From the NCBI GenBank assembly GCA_016717595.1, contig JADKFE010000018.1:69094-133093 (forward strand): DNA of 64,000 nucleotides. Direction: 5' to 3'. The notes under the pieces are model-generated. The model had not been told where the DNA came from. It saw only the letters and a program-made list of their open reading frames with translations, and searched no databases. Source of the DNA: Deltaproteobacteria bacterium (lineage in GTDB: Bacteria; Myxococcota_A; UBA796; CAJQPC01). Shown in pieces: positions 47,258 to 58,000 of the stretch. The first letter of the stretch is position 1; every line of letters begins with the position of its first letter. Position numbers and translations under genes: made by a program.

Positions 47258-47746
47258 ATGCGACCCTCCTCACCGCGCTGCATTCTCCCCGTCCTGTGTG
47301 TGGTCATGGCGGCCTGTGAGCCGCCGCCGTACACCCCCACAGAGACGCCGGCCTCCTCGACGCCCACCATCGAGATCATCTTCCCTGATCCGGCGCTGGG
47401 CCCGTACTGCAACGAGTTTATGATGGTCGTCGACATCGACAACCACATCTTGAACCCGGGCTTTTATGAGGAGGAGCTAGAGCCCGTCGAAGGCGAGGGC
47501 CACTGGCACCTCGTCTACCCCGCGGGGAACGTCGACGCGCTGGGCATGCCGTACGCCTGGGTGACCGGAGAGCTGGTGCCGGGCCGTTACCCCTTCACGG
47601 CGCAGCTCGTCGAGAACAACCACACGCCGCTTCTGGGCGCCCAGGTGGACGTGGTCGAGCTGGACATCGACGGCGACGACCCAGACTGCATCGGCGGCGC
47701 GGGGACGAACCCCGGCTACGACGACACCGGCGATTCTGGCGCCTGA
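47258..47746 (+). CDS. Small lipoprotein of unknown function
   Basis: The protein has 162 residues. MRPSSPRCILPVLCVVMAACEPP is a signal peptide with lipobox MAAC. The body is beta-rich (IEIIFPDPALGPYCNEFMMV, ITGELVPGRYPFTAQLVENN) and closes with a DDTGDSGA tail. A Tyr-rich His motif HWHLVYPAG is notable. A TATACT at 47245-47250 ends only eight bases before the ATG and no ribosome-binding site is present, so the transcript may be leaderless. Confidence 0.65.
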   Translation: MRPSSPRCILPVLCVVMAACEPPPYTPTETPASSTPTIEIIFPDPALGPYCNEFMMVVDIDNHILNPGFYEEELEPVEGEGHWHLVYPAGNVDALGMPYAWVTGELVPGRYPFTAQLVENNHTPLLGAQVDVVELDIDGDDPDCIGGAGTNPGYDDTGDSGA

Positions 47747-47770
47747 GCCAGCAGCAGGAGAGCACCCTCG

Positions 47771-49585
47771 ATGGCCGTCGCCCGCCGATTTCACCTCGCC
47801 CGAGAGCTGGGCGTTGGCTCGTTCGGCGCGGTTTACCTCGCCGAGATGGAGTCCGCGGGTGGGTTTCGGCGAAAGGTGGCGCTCAAGCTCCTTCGGCCTG
47901 AGCTCGACCAGGTCTCCGACGCCAGCCGCCGCCTCAGAGACGAGGCGCGGCTCCTCGGGCGTTTGCGCCACCGCCACATCGTGCAGGTGGACGATCTCAT
48001 CCGCGTGAACGGCCGCTGGGCCGTGGTGATGGAGTATGTCCCGGGCTTTGACCTAGAGCAGCTCCTCTTGGGTCTCAAGGCCATCGACGCGCCATTTCCG
48101 CCCTTGGCCGCGGTGCAGGTCACCCGCGCCGTCGCCTTGGCCTTGGACGCGGCCTACACCGGTCGGGCTGGGGGAGAAGAGCCGCTGCGGGTGGTTCACC
48201 GCGACATCAAGCCCTCCAACGTGCGCCTCACTGAAGAGGGTGAGGTCAAGGTGCTCGACTTCGGCATCGCCCGGGCCGACTTCCAGGGCCGCGAGGCGAA
48301 GACGGAGCAGGTGCGCTATGGCTCGGTGGCTTACATGTCGCCGGAGCGCCTGCTCGGTGAGGAGGAGCTGCCCGGCGGCGACATCTACGGCGTCGGCTGC
48401 GTGCTCTACGAGCTGATCGTCGGCGCGCCCTTGGGCCGCTGTGAGCTCGCCCCCGATCGCCAAGCCAAGCAGCTTGACCGGGCCGAGGCCAGCCTGCGGG
48501 AGGCCATGGCCGCCCGAGAGGTGCCCGAGCGGGAGACGGACGAGCTGTGCAAGACGCTCCGCGCCATGCTCGCGTATGAGGTTGGGGACCGCCCCACCGC
48601 GATGCAGCTCGGCCAGGGCCTCCATGATCTTGGCCGGCGTCTGCCCGGCGACGACCTGCAGGGCTTCTGCCTGCGGGTGTTCAGTGAGATCGGCGCCCAC
48701 TCGAAGGTCGAGGAGCGCACCATCTCCGGCAGCCTCGTCGAGCAGGTCGATCCCGACGCCGATCCGCGCCCGCCCTCGGTCGCCTCCGACTCCACCCAGC
48801 TCCTCTCGGCGTTCATCGGGGTCGGCCCCGAGGGCTCGACGGCGATCAACGAGCCGCTGAACGGCTTTGAGTCGTTGCCGGTGACGACGCTGCCCACCAC
48901 CACCAGCCCCACCCTGGCGCCGCTGGACCCCCAGTGGGACGACGAGCCCGCGGCGCCCCCCGCGCCGCCGCCTACAGCCACCGTCGAGCTCGCGCCGATG
49001 GCGCCCGAGCGTCCCCACGGCCTGCTCATCGGCGTCGTGTTGGGCGTCTCCGCCGTGGTCTTGCTCGCGGGGCTGCTGCTTGGGCCGAGGCTGCTCGCCC
49101 CCAACACCGTTGCGTCGCCGCCGCCGCCGACCCCGACGGACGTGGTGGCCACGCCGCCCGTCGTCGCGGTACCACCGGCTCCCCCGACCGCCCCCGTCGA
49201 GGCGCCCGCGGTCGTCGACGCGGCGCCCACGGCGCCCGAGGGGACGCCGCCTTCGGCCAGCACGTCGAGCCAGGGGCGCACCGTCCGGCCCACGCCGCAG
49301 ACGACGACGGCCCCGCCGCCGGAGACCAACACCACGGTCGTCCCTGAGGACACGAAGCGGATCCGCTCAGCGAAGTTCACCGTCGCCGAGGCCAGCAACG
49401 TCGAGGCCCGGTGCGGCGACCGCAGCGCCTCGGGCACGAGCTCCGCCTTGGTGCGTGACCTGCCCGTCGGGATGTGTGAGGTCAGCGCGACGGTCAACGG
49501 CCAGCGCCTCAGCACCTCGGTGAAGATTGACCTGCCCCGGGGCGTGACCTGCGCCGTCGAAGGAGGCGCCCTCGTATGTCGCTGA
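47771..49585 (+). CDS. Membrane-anchored Ser/Thr protein kinase
   Basis: A 604-residue Hanks-type kinase. The nucleotide loop is GVGSFGAVYLAE (about 14-25), catalytic Lys39 in VALKLL, Glu58 in the C-helix, the HRDIKPSN loop with Asp145, and DFG at 163-165. All are intact, so it is probably active. After the kinase domain, a Pro/Asp-rich linker leads to a single membrane helix (about 416-443, GLLIGVVLGVSAVVLLAGLL). The outside part is a Pro/Thr-rich spacer and a 70-residue C-terminal domain resembling PEGA-like modules. It overlaps the next gene by ten bases. Confidence 0.92.
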   Translation: MAVARRFHLARELGVGSFGAVYLAEMESAGGFRRKVALKLLRPELDQVSDASRRLRDEARLLGRLRHRHIVQVDDLIRVNGRWAVVMEYVPGFDLEQLLLGLKAIDAPFPPLAAVQVTRAVALALDAAYTGRAGGEEPLRVVHRDIKPSNVRLTEEGEVKVLDFGIARADFQGREAKTEQVRYGSVAYMSPERLLGEEELPGGDIYGVGCVLYELIVGAPLGRCELAPDRQAKQLDRAEASLREAMAAREVPERETDELCKTLRAMLAYEVGDRPTAMQLGQGLHDLGRRLPGDDLQGFCLRVFSEIGAHSKVEERTISGSLVEQVDPDADPRPPSVASDSTQLLSAFIGVGPEGSTAINEPLNGFESLPVTTLPTTTSPTLAPLDPQWDDEPAAPPAPPPTATVELAPMAPERPHGLLIGVVLGVSAVVLLAGLLLGPRLLAPNTVASPPPPTPTDVVATPPVVAVPPAPPTAPVEAPAVVDAAPTAPEGTPPSASTSSQGRTVRPTPQTTTAPPPETNTTVVPEDTKRIRSAKFTVAEASNVEARCGDRSASGTSSALVRDLPVGMCEVSATVNGQRLSTSVKIDLPRGVTCAVEGGALVCR

Positions 49586-51000
49586 TCCCCCTGCTGTTTG
49601 TGTGTGTGGCCCAGGCCGCAGAGGAGGGCGCGCTCCTGTGGCTCGACAAAGAGCCCGACCCGCGCGTTCACCCCGAGCTGCGCCCCCTCTCGGCGTCGTC
49701 CGTCGCGCCAAACCAAGAGTGGGGGCCCGCCGACCAAGCCGCCATCTACCAGCTCAGCGCCGAGCTCACCGCCCTGCGCCCGCTCTTGGACGAGTTCGAC
49801 GGCGAGCTGCAGATCATGAGCCGCCTCGACGCGGTGATCAACGATCTCCCCGCCCTTCAGACGCCTGCCCACCGGGAGCTGCTCGTCGAGGCCCTCGCGT
49901 TGCAGGGCCTCGCGGTGTACCGCTACTTCCAGGACGGCTTAGCGACCGACCCCGCCGCGGCGCCGTACCGCGTGGAGGTCGGCGGCCAGGTCATGGTGAA
50001 GGCGTGGGTAGACGCCGTGGCGTTAGACGCCGACCACATCCCGCTTGAGCTGGTCGACCCCGGCGCGGTCACCACCTTCGACGCGGCCCGGGCGACGCTC
50101 CTCGGCGCCCAGCGCGCGGCGGTGAAGGTGAACGACGCCCCCGAGGGGCTCATGCTCATCGTCGATGGCGCCGAGCCCGTCTCCGCGGCGCGGCCGGTCT
50201 ACGTTGCGCCGGGGCAGCACTACGCCTTGGCCGTGATGGACGGCGTCGTCGTCGGTCGGGCCCGCGCTCGTATCGAGCCTGGGGAGAGCCTCTCGATGGC
50301 GCTTCCGTTGATGACCTCGGAGCTCACCTCCCTCGCGCTCACCTTGGCCGAGGGCCCCGAGGGCCTCGCGCTCTCTCCTCGGCTCGCGGACACCTTGGCC
50401 CTGGCGCCTCAGCCGCTCTACCTCGCGGCGACGGGTGAGGACGGGCTCTACCTCTACAGCCTCCAAGGCGCCGCCGTCGCCCTCTATGAGCGCCCGGCGC
50501 CGCCCGCCAAAGGCCAGCGGCTCTCGTTGACCGTCGCCTTGGGCGGCGGCTGGGTGTACGACGGCGAGTACTTTCTGCAGAACGTCGACGACGGCGCGCC
50601 CTACACCCAGGCCACGGTGAACCACGGCGCGGCCTTCGCCAGCGTCGGCGCCCGCACGGGCTCACGCTGGTGGTCGGCCTCGGCGGGGGTCGATCTCGCG
50701 CTGCCCTTCGGGGACTACACCACGGTGGTCAGCGGGGATCGGACGATGCGCCTTCGCGCCCAGCCCTACGTCGCCGCCGGTCTGCCTTGGGTGCAGGCGA
50801 GCGTGGGCTGGTTCACGCCGTACCACATCTCGTTTGGCCTGCGGGGTCGGCTGCCGGTGACGGACCACCTGGCGCTGAGCGGCGGCGCCATCGCCGCCCG
50901 GGGCTTCGCGTTGGCGCGGGACGACGGCGCCCCCGACTTTCAGGCCGCGCCCGCCGGGGCCGCCTGGATCGGCGTTGAAGGGAGACTTCGTGTGAGATGA
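49576..51000 (+). CDS. Outer-membrane beta-barrel-like protein, partner of the kinase
   Basis: The protein has 474 residues. A short signal peptide MSLIPLLFVCVAQAA is cleaved near AQA. Residues 20-290 form a soluble part of unknown family containing EGLMLIVDGAEPV. The last 170 residues, with repeated alternating strands (LSLTVALGGGWVYDGEYF, GLRGRLPVTDHLALSGGAIA, WIGVEGRLRVR), end in a strand with aromatic/Arg residues, consistent with an outer-membrane barrel. Overlap with the kinase gene suggests joint expression and possibly a shared signalling role (inference). Confidence 0.65.
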   Translation: MSLIPLLFVCVAQAAEEGALLWLDKEPDPRVHPELRPLSASSVAPNQEWGPADQAAIYQLSAELTALRPLLDEFDGELQIMSRLDAVINDLPALQTPAHRELLVEALALQGLAVYRYFQDGLATDPAAAPYRVEVGGQVMVKAWVDAVALDADHIPLELVDPGAVTTFDAARATLLGAQRAAVKVNDAPEGLMLIVDGAEPVSAARPVYVAPGQHYALAVMDGVVVGRARARIEPGESLSMALPLMTSELTSLALTLAEGPEGLALSPRLADTLALAPQPLYLAATGEDGLYLYSLQGAAVALYERPAPPAKGQRLSLTVALGGGWVYDGEYFLQNVDDGAPYTQATVNHGAAFASVGARTGSRWWSASAGVDLALPFGDYTTVVSGDRTMRLRAQPYVAAGLPWVQASVGWFTPYHISFGLRGRLPVTDHLALSGGAIAARGFALARDDGAPDFQAAPAGAAWIGVEGRLRVR

Positions 51001-51035
51001 GGCGGACGGGGGGCAACTTGCGGTAAAGTGGTCGC

Positions 51036-53036
51036 ATGCAGATCAAGACGAGCTCGCATCTCTTCCCCTTCTCTCTCCTCTTCCTGCTCGTGGTGGCCCC
51101 CGGCTGCGGCGACAAAGACGCCTCCGCCGACGACAGCGGGCGTCCGACGTTGGACGCCGACGGGGACGGGGTGCTCGCCGCGGCGGACTGCGACGACGAC
51201 GACCCCGACGTGAAGCCCGGCTGGCGTGAGGTCTGCGACGGCAAAGACAACAACTGCGACGGCGTGGTGGACGAGGGCGTCGATCTCGCGCTCTTCTCCG
51301 ACGGCGACGGCGACGGCTTCGGCGCTCCGGGCGTCGCCGAGCGGGCCTGTGAGCTGCGGGCGGGCTTTACGGAGATCGCGGGAGACTGTGATGACTCCGA
51401 CGCGGCGGTGAACCCCGACGCCGACGACGGCTGTGACGGCCAAGACAACAACTGCGACGGCCTCGTGGACGAGGCTGGATCCTCGTCTTGGTACCTCGAC
51501 GGCGACGGCGACGGCTATGGCGGCGAGACCGTCATCGAGTCTTGCGACGCGCCCTCGGGGTACGTCGGCGCCTCCGGGGACTGCGATGACGGCGCGTCGA
51601 AGGTGAGCCCGGCGGCCCGTGAGGTGTGCGACGACGGCGTCGACAACGACTGCGACGGCGGCGCGACGGAGTGCCGCTACACCGGCTACAGCAGCGACGC
51701 CCCGGTGCACATCTACTCCGGCGCGTCGACCACAGAGACCGGCGGGAGCGTCGGCTTCGGCCAGTCCATCGTGCGGCTAGAGCGCTCGGGCCAAGGAGAT
51801 CTCCTCGTCATCGGCGCGGCGTACGCCAGCGACTACACCAACTATGGCGGCGTGGCATACGCCTTGACCGGGACGCTCAACGACGGCGACAAGGCGAAGA
51901 ACAGCGCGGAGTTTCAGGTCTATGGCGACAAGGACTACGCCTATGTAGGCGAGCGCCTCGGCCGTGTGCGAGACCTCGACGGCGACGGCGCCGAGGAGCT
52001 CCTCGTCAGCCTCAACTGGCCCGTTGAGGACGGCACCTTTGGCGCCGTGGCCGTGATGAGCGGCGCGTTCGCCGGCACGACCCCGGTCACCTCGTGCTCG
52101 CTCCTGCTCTACTCCGACGACGACCCCAGCGGCACGTCGTACTCGCCCAACCAGACCCTCGATGGCGTCGGGGACCACGACGCCGACGGCGTCGCCGACC
52201 TGGTCATGGGCGACCCCAACTTTACCAACACCACCGGCATCACCACGGGCAAGGTGTGGGTGATCCCGGCGAACCATGTGGGCAGCTACCGCCTGCATGA
52301 GGTCGCCGTCGCCACCATCGCCGCCAAGTCCAGTCAAGGTCTCGGCTCTGACGCGGTGTGGGTCGGGGACACCAACGGCGACGGTTTTGACGAGCTGCTC
52401 GTCGGCGCGCCCCAGTTCTCCAGCGGCGGCAAGACCAACCGCGGGGCGCTCCTGCTGTTTGAGGGGCCGCTCTCCGGCGAGCGCAGCCCCGAGGACGTCG
52501 ATCAGGTGATCTTCGGCGACGACACCGAGGAGTACCTCGGCTACCGCGTCGAGCGGGTGGGAGACTACAACAACGACGGCTACGCCGACGTCATGGCGAC
52601 GGCGCCTGGGGACTCGACCGGGGCCAGCCAGAGCGGCACCGTCGGGCTCTGGCTCTCTCCGGTCGCCGGAGAGACGCTGAGCAGCGCCGATGTGCTGGTC
52701 GCGGGCACTGTGAAGGGGAGCTACGCCTTCCAGACCAGCCTGGAGAGCGGAGACAGCGACGGCGACGGCTACAAAGACCTGCTCGTCGGCGACCCCAACC
52801 TCAGCGGCGCGGGGCTCTCCAACAACGGCGCCGTGGGCCTGCTGTATGGGCCGGCCACGGGCAGCTTCACCATCCCTTCGCTCTCGGCGCGATTTATCGG
52901 AAATGACGACTACGAGTCCGTCGGCTACTACGCCACCTTCGTGGACCTCGACGGCGACGGCGTCGATGAGATCGCCCTCACCGATCCTGACGGCGGCCTG
53001 GAGTCGGTGGGGATCTTCCCCAGCTTGGGCTTGTGA
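51036..53036 (+). CDS. Lipoprotein with MopE-type repeats and FG-GAP propeller, copy 1
   Basis: The protein has 666 residues. The signal peptide ends VVAPGCGDKD. About 40-205 carry four MopE-type repeats (DADGDGVLAAADCDDDDPDV, CDGKDNNCDGVVDEG and similar). From about 215 onwards the FG-GAP propeller repeats as G-x-DxDGDGxxEx-V-G, for example RVRDLDGDGAEELLVSLN and VGDYNNDGYADVMATAPGDS. It is highly similar in layout and wording to the next gene. TAAAGT at 51024-51029 lies seven bases before ATG with no ribosome site, so leaderless translation is likely. A surface metal-binding protein is inferred. Confidence 0.85.
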   Translation: MQIKTSSHLFPFSLLFLLVVAPGCGDKDASADDSGRPTLDADGDGVLAAADCDDDDPDVKPGWREVCDGKDNNCDGVVDEGVDLALFSDGDGDGFGAPGVAERACELRAGFTEIAGDCDDSDAAVNPDADDGCDGQDNNCDGLVDEAGSSSWYLDGDGDGYGGETVIESCDAPSGYVGASGDCDDGASKVSPAAREVCDDGVDNDCDGGATECRYTGYSSDAPVHIYSGASTTETGGSVGFGQSIVRLERSGQGDLLVIGAAYASDYTNYGGVAYALTGTLNDGDKAKNSAEFQVYGDKDYAYVGERLGRVRDLDGDGAEELLVSLNWPVEDGTFGAVAVMSGAFAGTTPVTSCSLLLYSDDDPSGTSYSPNQTLDGVGDHDADGVADLVMGDPNFTNTTGITTGKVWVIPANHVGSYRLHEVAVATIAAKSSQGLGSDAVWVGDTNGDGFDELLVGAPQFSSGGKTNRGALLLFEGPLSGERSPEDVDQVIFGDDTEEYLGYRVERVGDYNNDGYADVMATAPGDSTGASQSGTVGLWLSPVAGETLSSADVLVAGTVKGSYAFQTSLESGDSDGDGYKDLLVGDPNLSGAGLSNNGAVGLLYGPATGSFTIPSLSARFIGNDDYESVGYYATFVDLDGDGVDEIALTDPDGGLESVGIFPSLGL

Positions 53037-53105
53037 GGGGGCGACGCGCTCTCCGTTCTCGGGATCATGAGCAAATTTGAGCCCCTATTGGGGTATCGTG
53101 CTGCC

Positions 53106-55091
53106 ATGACCACACCCAAGACCGTCTTCACCCTTGCCCTCACGCTGACCTTCGCCCTGTTTGCCCCCGCCTGCGGCGACAAAGACGGCGCCCTGGACGA
53201 CAGCGAGTGCGCGAACGTCGACGCGGACGGCGACGGCGTGCTCGCCTGCGCGGACTGCGACGACGACGACCCCAACGTGAAGCCCGGCTGGCCCGAGGTC
53301 TGCGACACCAAAGACAACAACTGCGACGGCGCGGTGGATGAGGGCGTTGATCTTGCGCTCTACACCGACGCCGACGGCGACGGTTTTGGCGGCGCGGGCG
53401 TCACGGCGCGGGCCTGTGAGCCGCTCCCGGGGCTCGTGGAGCTCGCTGGGGACTGCGACGACGCCGACGCGGCGACGCACCCCGACGCCACGGACACCTG
53501 CGACGGCGCCGACAACAACTGCGACGGCCTCGTAGACGAAGGCGAGGGCACGACCTGGTATGTTGACGGCGACGGCGACGGAGTTGGCGGCGAGGACACC
53601 GTTGAGTCCTGCGAGCCGCCCTCAGGCTATGTCGCGACGCCCGGGGACTGCGACGACGGCGCCGCTGGGGTGAACCCCGAGGCCGCTGAGGTCTGCGCCG
53701 ACCAGATCGACAACGACTGCGACGGCGAGGCGACGGGGTGTCGGTACACCGGCGAGCAGAGCGATCCGCCGGTTCACCTCTACTCCGACAACCGCGGCGG
53801 CGCGGCCGCGTTCTTTGGCCAGAGCCTCGTCCGACTGTCGCGTGAGGGCCTGGGGGACCGGCTCGTGATCTCGGCGCCCGCGTCCAGCCGGTACGTCAGC
53901 TACGGCGGCGAGGTCTGGGCGATGGAGGGTGAGCTTCGAGACGGCGACGGCACGACGGACGTCGGCACCTTGGCGCTCTATGGCACGAACAAGAATGAGC
54001 AGATCGGCGCCTCGTTGGGGCGCGTCGGGGACGTGAACGGTGACGGCGTCGAAGAGCTGCTCATCCGGCTGGTCTACGGTGACGACCGTGAACAGGCGCT
54101 CGCCGTCGTCTTGGTGAACGGCGCGAAGACCGGCGTTCGCCCAATCACCGAGGGCAGCCTCCTCCTTCACGGCATCGGAGACCCCCTGGGGACCATCAGC
54201 GGTCTCGGCAACGGGATGGACGGGCTCGGTGACCATGACGCCGACGGCGTGGCCGACCTCATCCTGAGCGATGGCAACTACACCAACTCGGCGGGGCTCT
54301 ACACAGGCAAGGTCTGGGTGACCCCGGCGAACCAAACAGGGGAGCAGGCGATCTATGACGTAGCGGTCGCCACCGTCGAGGGCGCCCCAAGCCAGCCCAT
54401 CGGCGTGAGCGCGGAGTGGGTCGGCGACATCAACGGCGACGGCTTCGACGACGCCCTGATCGGCTCACCGAGCTTCACGGAGGACGGCGAAGCGCAGCGG
54501 GGCGCGGTCTTGCTCTTTGAGGGGCCGCTCGTGGGCAGCTACACCTCTGAGGACGCCGCGGTGACCCTCGTGGGCAATGACGCTGGGGACTACTTTGGTT
54601 ACCGAGCCGGGCGCGTCGGCGACTACGACGGCGACGGCTACGATGACGTGCTGGCCGCCGCGCCGGGGGACAGCACCGCTGTCTCTGGGGGCGGCGCCGT
54701 GGGGATCTGGCTCAGCCCGATCACCGAGACCACCTTCTCCAGCGCGGACCTCTTGATCTACGGCACGACGAAGAACAACTCCTTCAAGCTCGCCTTAGAG
54801 GCCGGCGACAACGACGGCGACGGGAACACCGACCTGCTCATCGGCGACCCGGCCGCGAGCAGCGCAAGACTCACCACCAACGGCGCCTTGGGCCTGCTGT
54901 ACGGGCCGACCACGGGGAGCCTGTTGATCGACGATCTCTCGGCCCGGTTCGTTGGGGATGACGACGGCGAGGCCATCGGCAACTACGCCACCTTCGTAGA
55001 CCTCGACGGCGACGGCGCGGACGAGATCGCCTTCGCCGACCGCGACGGCGGCTTTGAGGCCGTGGCCGTCTTCCCTGGCTTGGGACTCTGA
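53106..55091 (+). CDS. Lipoprotein with MopE-type repeats and FG-GAP propeller, copy 2
   Basis: The protein has 661 residues. The signal peptide ends LFAPACGDKDG. It carries four MopE-type repeats, then propeller units VGDVNGDGVEELLIRL, IGDHD-like ADGVADLILSDGNYT, VGDINGDGFDDALIGSP and a final ATFVDLDGDGADEIAFADRDGG, mirroring copy 1. The pair is a tandem duplication, separated by 69 bases. The ATG at 53106 is preferred over an in-frame start at 53067, and TATCGT six bases before it again suggests a leaderless message. Its 3' end overlaps the convergent uvrA frame by 109 bases. Confidence 0.85.
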   Translation: MTTPKTVFTLALTLTFALFAPACGDKDGALDDSECANVDADGDGVLACADCDDDDPNVKPGWPEVCDTKDNNCDGAVDEGVDLALYTDADGDGFGGAGVTARACEPLPGLVELAGDCDDADAATHPDATDTCDGADNNCDGLVDEGEGTTWYVDGDGDGVGGEDTVESCEPPSGYVATPGDCDDGAAGVNPEAAEVCADQIDNDCDGEATGCRYTGEQSDPPVHLYSDNRGGAAAFFGQSLVRLSREGLGDRLVISAPASSRYVSYGGEVWAMEGELRDGDGTTDVGTLALYGTNKNEQIGASLGRVGDVNGDGVEELLIRLVYGDDREQALAVVLVNGAKTGVRPITEGSLLLHGIGDPLGTISGLGNGMDGLGDHDADGVADLILSDGNYTNSAGLYTGKVWVTPANQTGEQAIYDVAVATVEGAPSQPIGVSAEWVGDINGDGFDDALIGSPSFTEDGEAQRGAVLLFEGPLVGSYTSEDAAVTLVGNDAGDYFGYRAGRVGDYDGDGYDDVLAAAPGDSTAVSGGGAVGIWLSPITETTFSSADLLIYGTTKNNSFKLALEAGDNDGDGNTDLLIGDPAASSARLTTNGALGLLYGPTTGSLLIDDLSARFVGDDDGEAIGNYATFVDLDGDGADEIAFADRDGGFEAVAVFPGLGL

Positions 55092-58000
55092 GCGGCCTGG
55101 CTGACCTGGGGGATCAGCGCCGCCAAGGCCCGCCCGGTGGGGCTGTCTTGTTGTGCGAGGCCCTCGGGGGTGCCCTCAAAGAGCAGCTCACCCCCGGCGT
55201 CTCCGCCTTCAGGGCCCATGTCGATGACGTGGTCGGCGTTCAGGATGACGTCGAGGTTGTGCTCGATGACGATGACCGTGGCGCCGTTGTCGACGAGGCG
55301 CTGGAGCACGCCGATGAGCTTGTCGACGTCGGCGAAGTGGAGGCCCGTCGTGGGCTCGTCGAGCACGTAGATCGCCGAGGCGCCTCGGCTGCCGAGCTCC
55401 TTCGCCAGCTTCACCCGCTGGGCCTCTCCCCCGGACATCGTCGTCGCGGGCTGGCCGAGGCGGATGTAGCCCAAGCCGACGTCTTGGAGCTGGCGCAGCG
55501 GGCCGGCCAAGGCTCTGTGTTTGCCGAAGACCTCCAGGGCCTCATCCACGCGCAGATCCAAGGCGTCGGCGATGGAGAGGCCCGCCCAGCGCGCCTCTAA
55601 GGTGGCGTCGTTAAACCGGCGGCCCTTGCAGTGCTCACAGACGACCCACACATCCGACAAGAAGTGCATCTCGACCAAGATCGAGCCGCGCCCCTCACAG
55701 TGGGCGCAGCGACCGTCGGCGTTGTTGAACGAGAACCGGCCCTTGTCCCAGCCGCGCTCCTTGGCGATGGGGGCCTGGGCGTAGAGATCCCGCAGGCTGT
55801 CCATGAGCTTGGTCGTGGTGGCCGGGGTGGAGCGCGGCGTGGTGCCGATGGGCGACTGATCGACGACCACGAGCTTCTTGAAGCCCGTCGGCAGCTCCAC
55901 GGCCTCGGCGGGGCCCGCGCCCTCTGTGATTCGCATGGCGTGGCTGAGCGCGGGCACCAAGGCGTCCATGATCAGCGAAGACTTGCCGCTGCCGCTCACC
56001 CCGGTCACCACCGTGAGCACCCCCACGGGCACCTGCAGGGTCTTGACCTTGAGGTTGTTCACCCGCGGGTTGATCAGGCTGATCATGCTCTTGACCGGCC
56101 GCCGGGCCGCCTGACGCGGCATCTTGCGCCGCCCGCTCAGGTACGCCCCGGTCAACGAGCGCGGGTGCTCCAGCAGCTCGGCCAAGGTGCCCGAGGCGAC
56201 GATCTCTCCGCCGAGGTCCCCAGCGCCGGGGCCCATGTCGACGATAAAGTCGGCGGTGGCCATGGTCTCTGGGTCGTGCTCGACGACGATGACGGTGTTG
56301 CCGAGATCCCGCAGGCCGACGAGGGTGCCCAAGAGGCGCTGGGTGTCCCGGGGGTGCAGGCCCACCGTGGGCTCATCCAACACATAGATGCAGCCCGTGA
56401 GCCCGCTGCCGAGCTGGGACGCGAGGCGAATCCGCTGGGCCTCGCCGCCGGAGAGCGTCGCCGCGCCGCGGTCGAGGCTGATGTAGCCCAGGCCGACGTC
56501 CCGCAGAAAGCGCAGTCGGCCCCGCACCTCGTCCAAGGGCTGCGCGGCGATGGCCGTCTGTGTCTCATCTAAGGTGAGGGACTGGAAAAACTCCAGGGCG
56601 GCCTCGACGGTGAGGATCGTCGCTTGGTGGATGTTCAGGCCGCTCACCCGCACGGCGAGCACCTCGGGCTGCAGGCGCCCACCTTCGCAGCTCGGGCAGG
56701 GGCGCGCCCGGCGCAGCCACTCCATGCCTGAAGACCAGGACTCGACGATCGGCACGAGGCCCGGCCAGTCGCCCTCTTCAGTGACGATGTTCTTGGCGCG
56801 GCCCCAGGAGCTCGTCCACTGCATGAGCAGCGGCACCCCGGGCAGACCGTAGAGCAAGGCTTGGAGCTGCTCGGCGCTGTATTTGTGCAGGGGCGTGTCG
56901 GCCTTGAGCTTCAGCGCCGCGAGCAAGGCGCTGAGGTGGCTGGCGAGCTTGGCCGAGCGGGCGATCACCGAGGCGACGCGGGGATCCAGCGCCTTGAGCA
57001 CCCCGGCGCTGGTGTCGGGGAAGAGCAAGGTGGGATCTAACGAGACGGTGACGCCGACGCCGTCGCAGGTGCGGCAGGCGCCCAGGTAGGAGTTGAACGA
57101 GAAGTGCCGCGGCGTGATCTCCCCGGCCCAGATCTTGCCGTGAACGGGGCAGGCGGGCTCTTCAGAGAGCGGGATGAGGTCGCCCTCGCGGCTCTGAAAC
57201 GCCGCTTTGCCGCCGCCATAGGCGTAGGCCACCTTCACGGCCTCGGCGACGCGCTGGCGCTCCGTGGTGGTGGGGTTGAGGCGGTCGGCGACGAGGTAGG
57301 GCTCGGACTCCAAGAGCGCCTTGGCCGCCGCGGCGTCCTCCATGGACACCTCACCCTGGGGGCCGAACAGACGTAAGTATCCGTCTTGAAGGAGCTCCTT
57401 TCGCCGGGCCTCGCCGTCGTCCACCTTGGGCAGAGGCGCGATGAGCCAGCCCGGCCCGGGGGCGAGGGCCTGGAGGTGCCGGGCGGCGGCGCTCGGCGCG
57501 TAGCCCACGATCGGCGCGTCACAGTGGGGGCAGTGGGCCTCGCCCGCCCGGGCCCAGAACAGTCGCAGGTAATCGTAGATCTCCGTGACCGTGGCCACGG
57601 TGGAGCGGGGGTTGTGAGACGCCGTCTTCTGGTTGATCGCGATCGCCGGGGCCAACCCTTCGACGCTCTCTACGGGCGCGCGGTCGAGGCGACCCAAAAA
57701 TCGCCGGGCGTAGGTGGACATACACTCGACGTAGCGCCGTTGGCCCTCGGCGAAGAGCGTGTCAAACGCCAGCGATGTTTTTCCCGACCCGCTCACCCCG
57801 GTGATCACCGTGAGCGAGTCCTTGGGCACGGTGAGGTTCACGCTCTTGAGGTTGTGGCAGGTGGCGCCGCGCACCTGGAGGTCGGGCGGGCGGTCGCGCC
57901 GGGCGGCGCGGTGGGGCTTAAACGCCCGGGGCGCGGCGCCAAACTCGGGCAAGGTCGCCAAGGCCCGGCCCGTGGGGGTGTCTAAGGTGGCGATGTGCTC

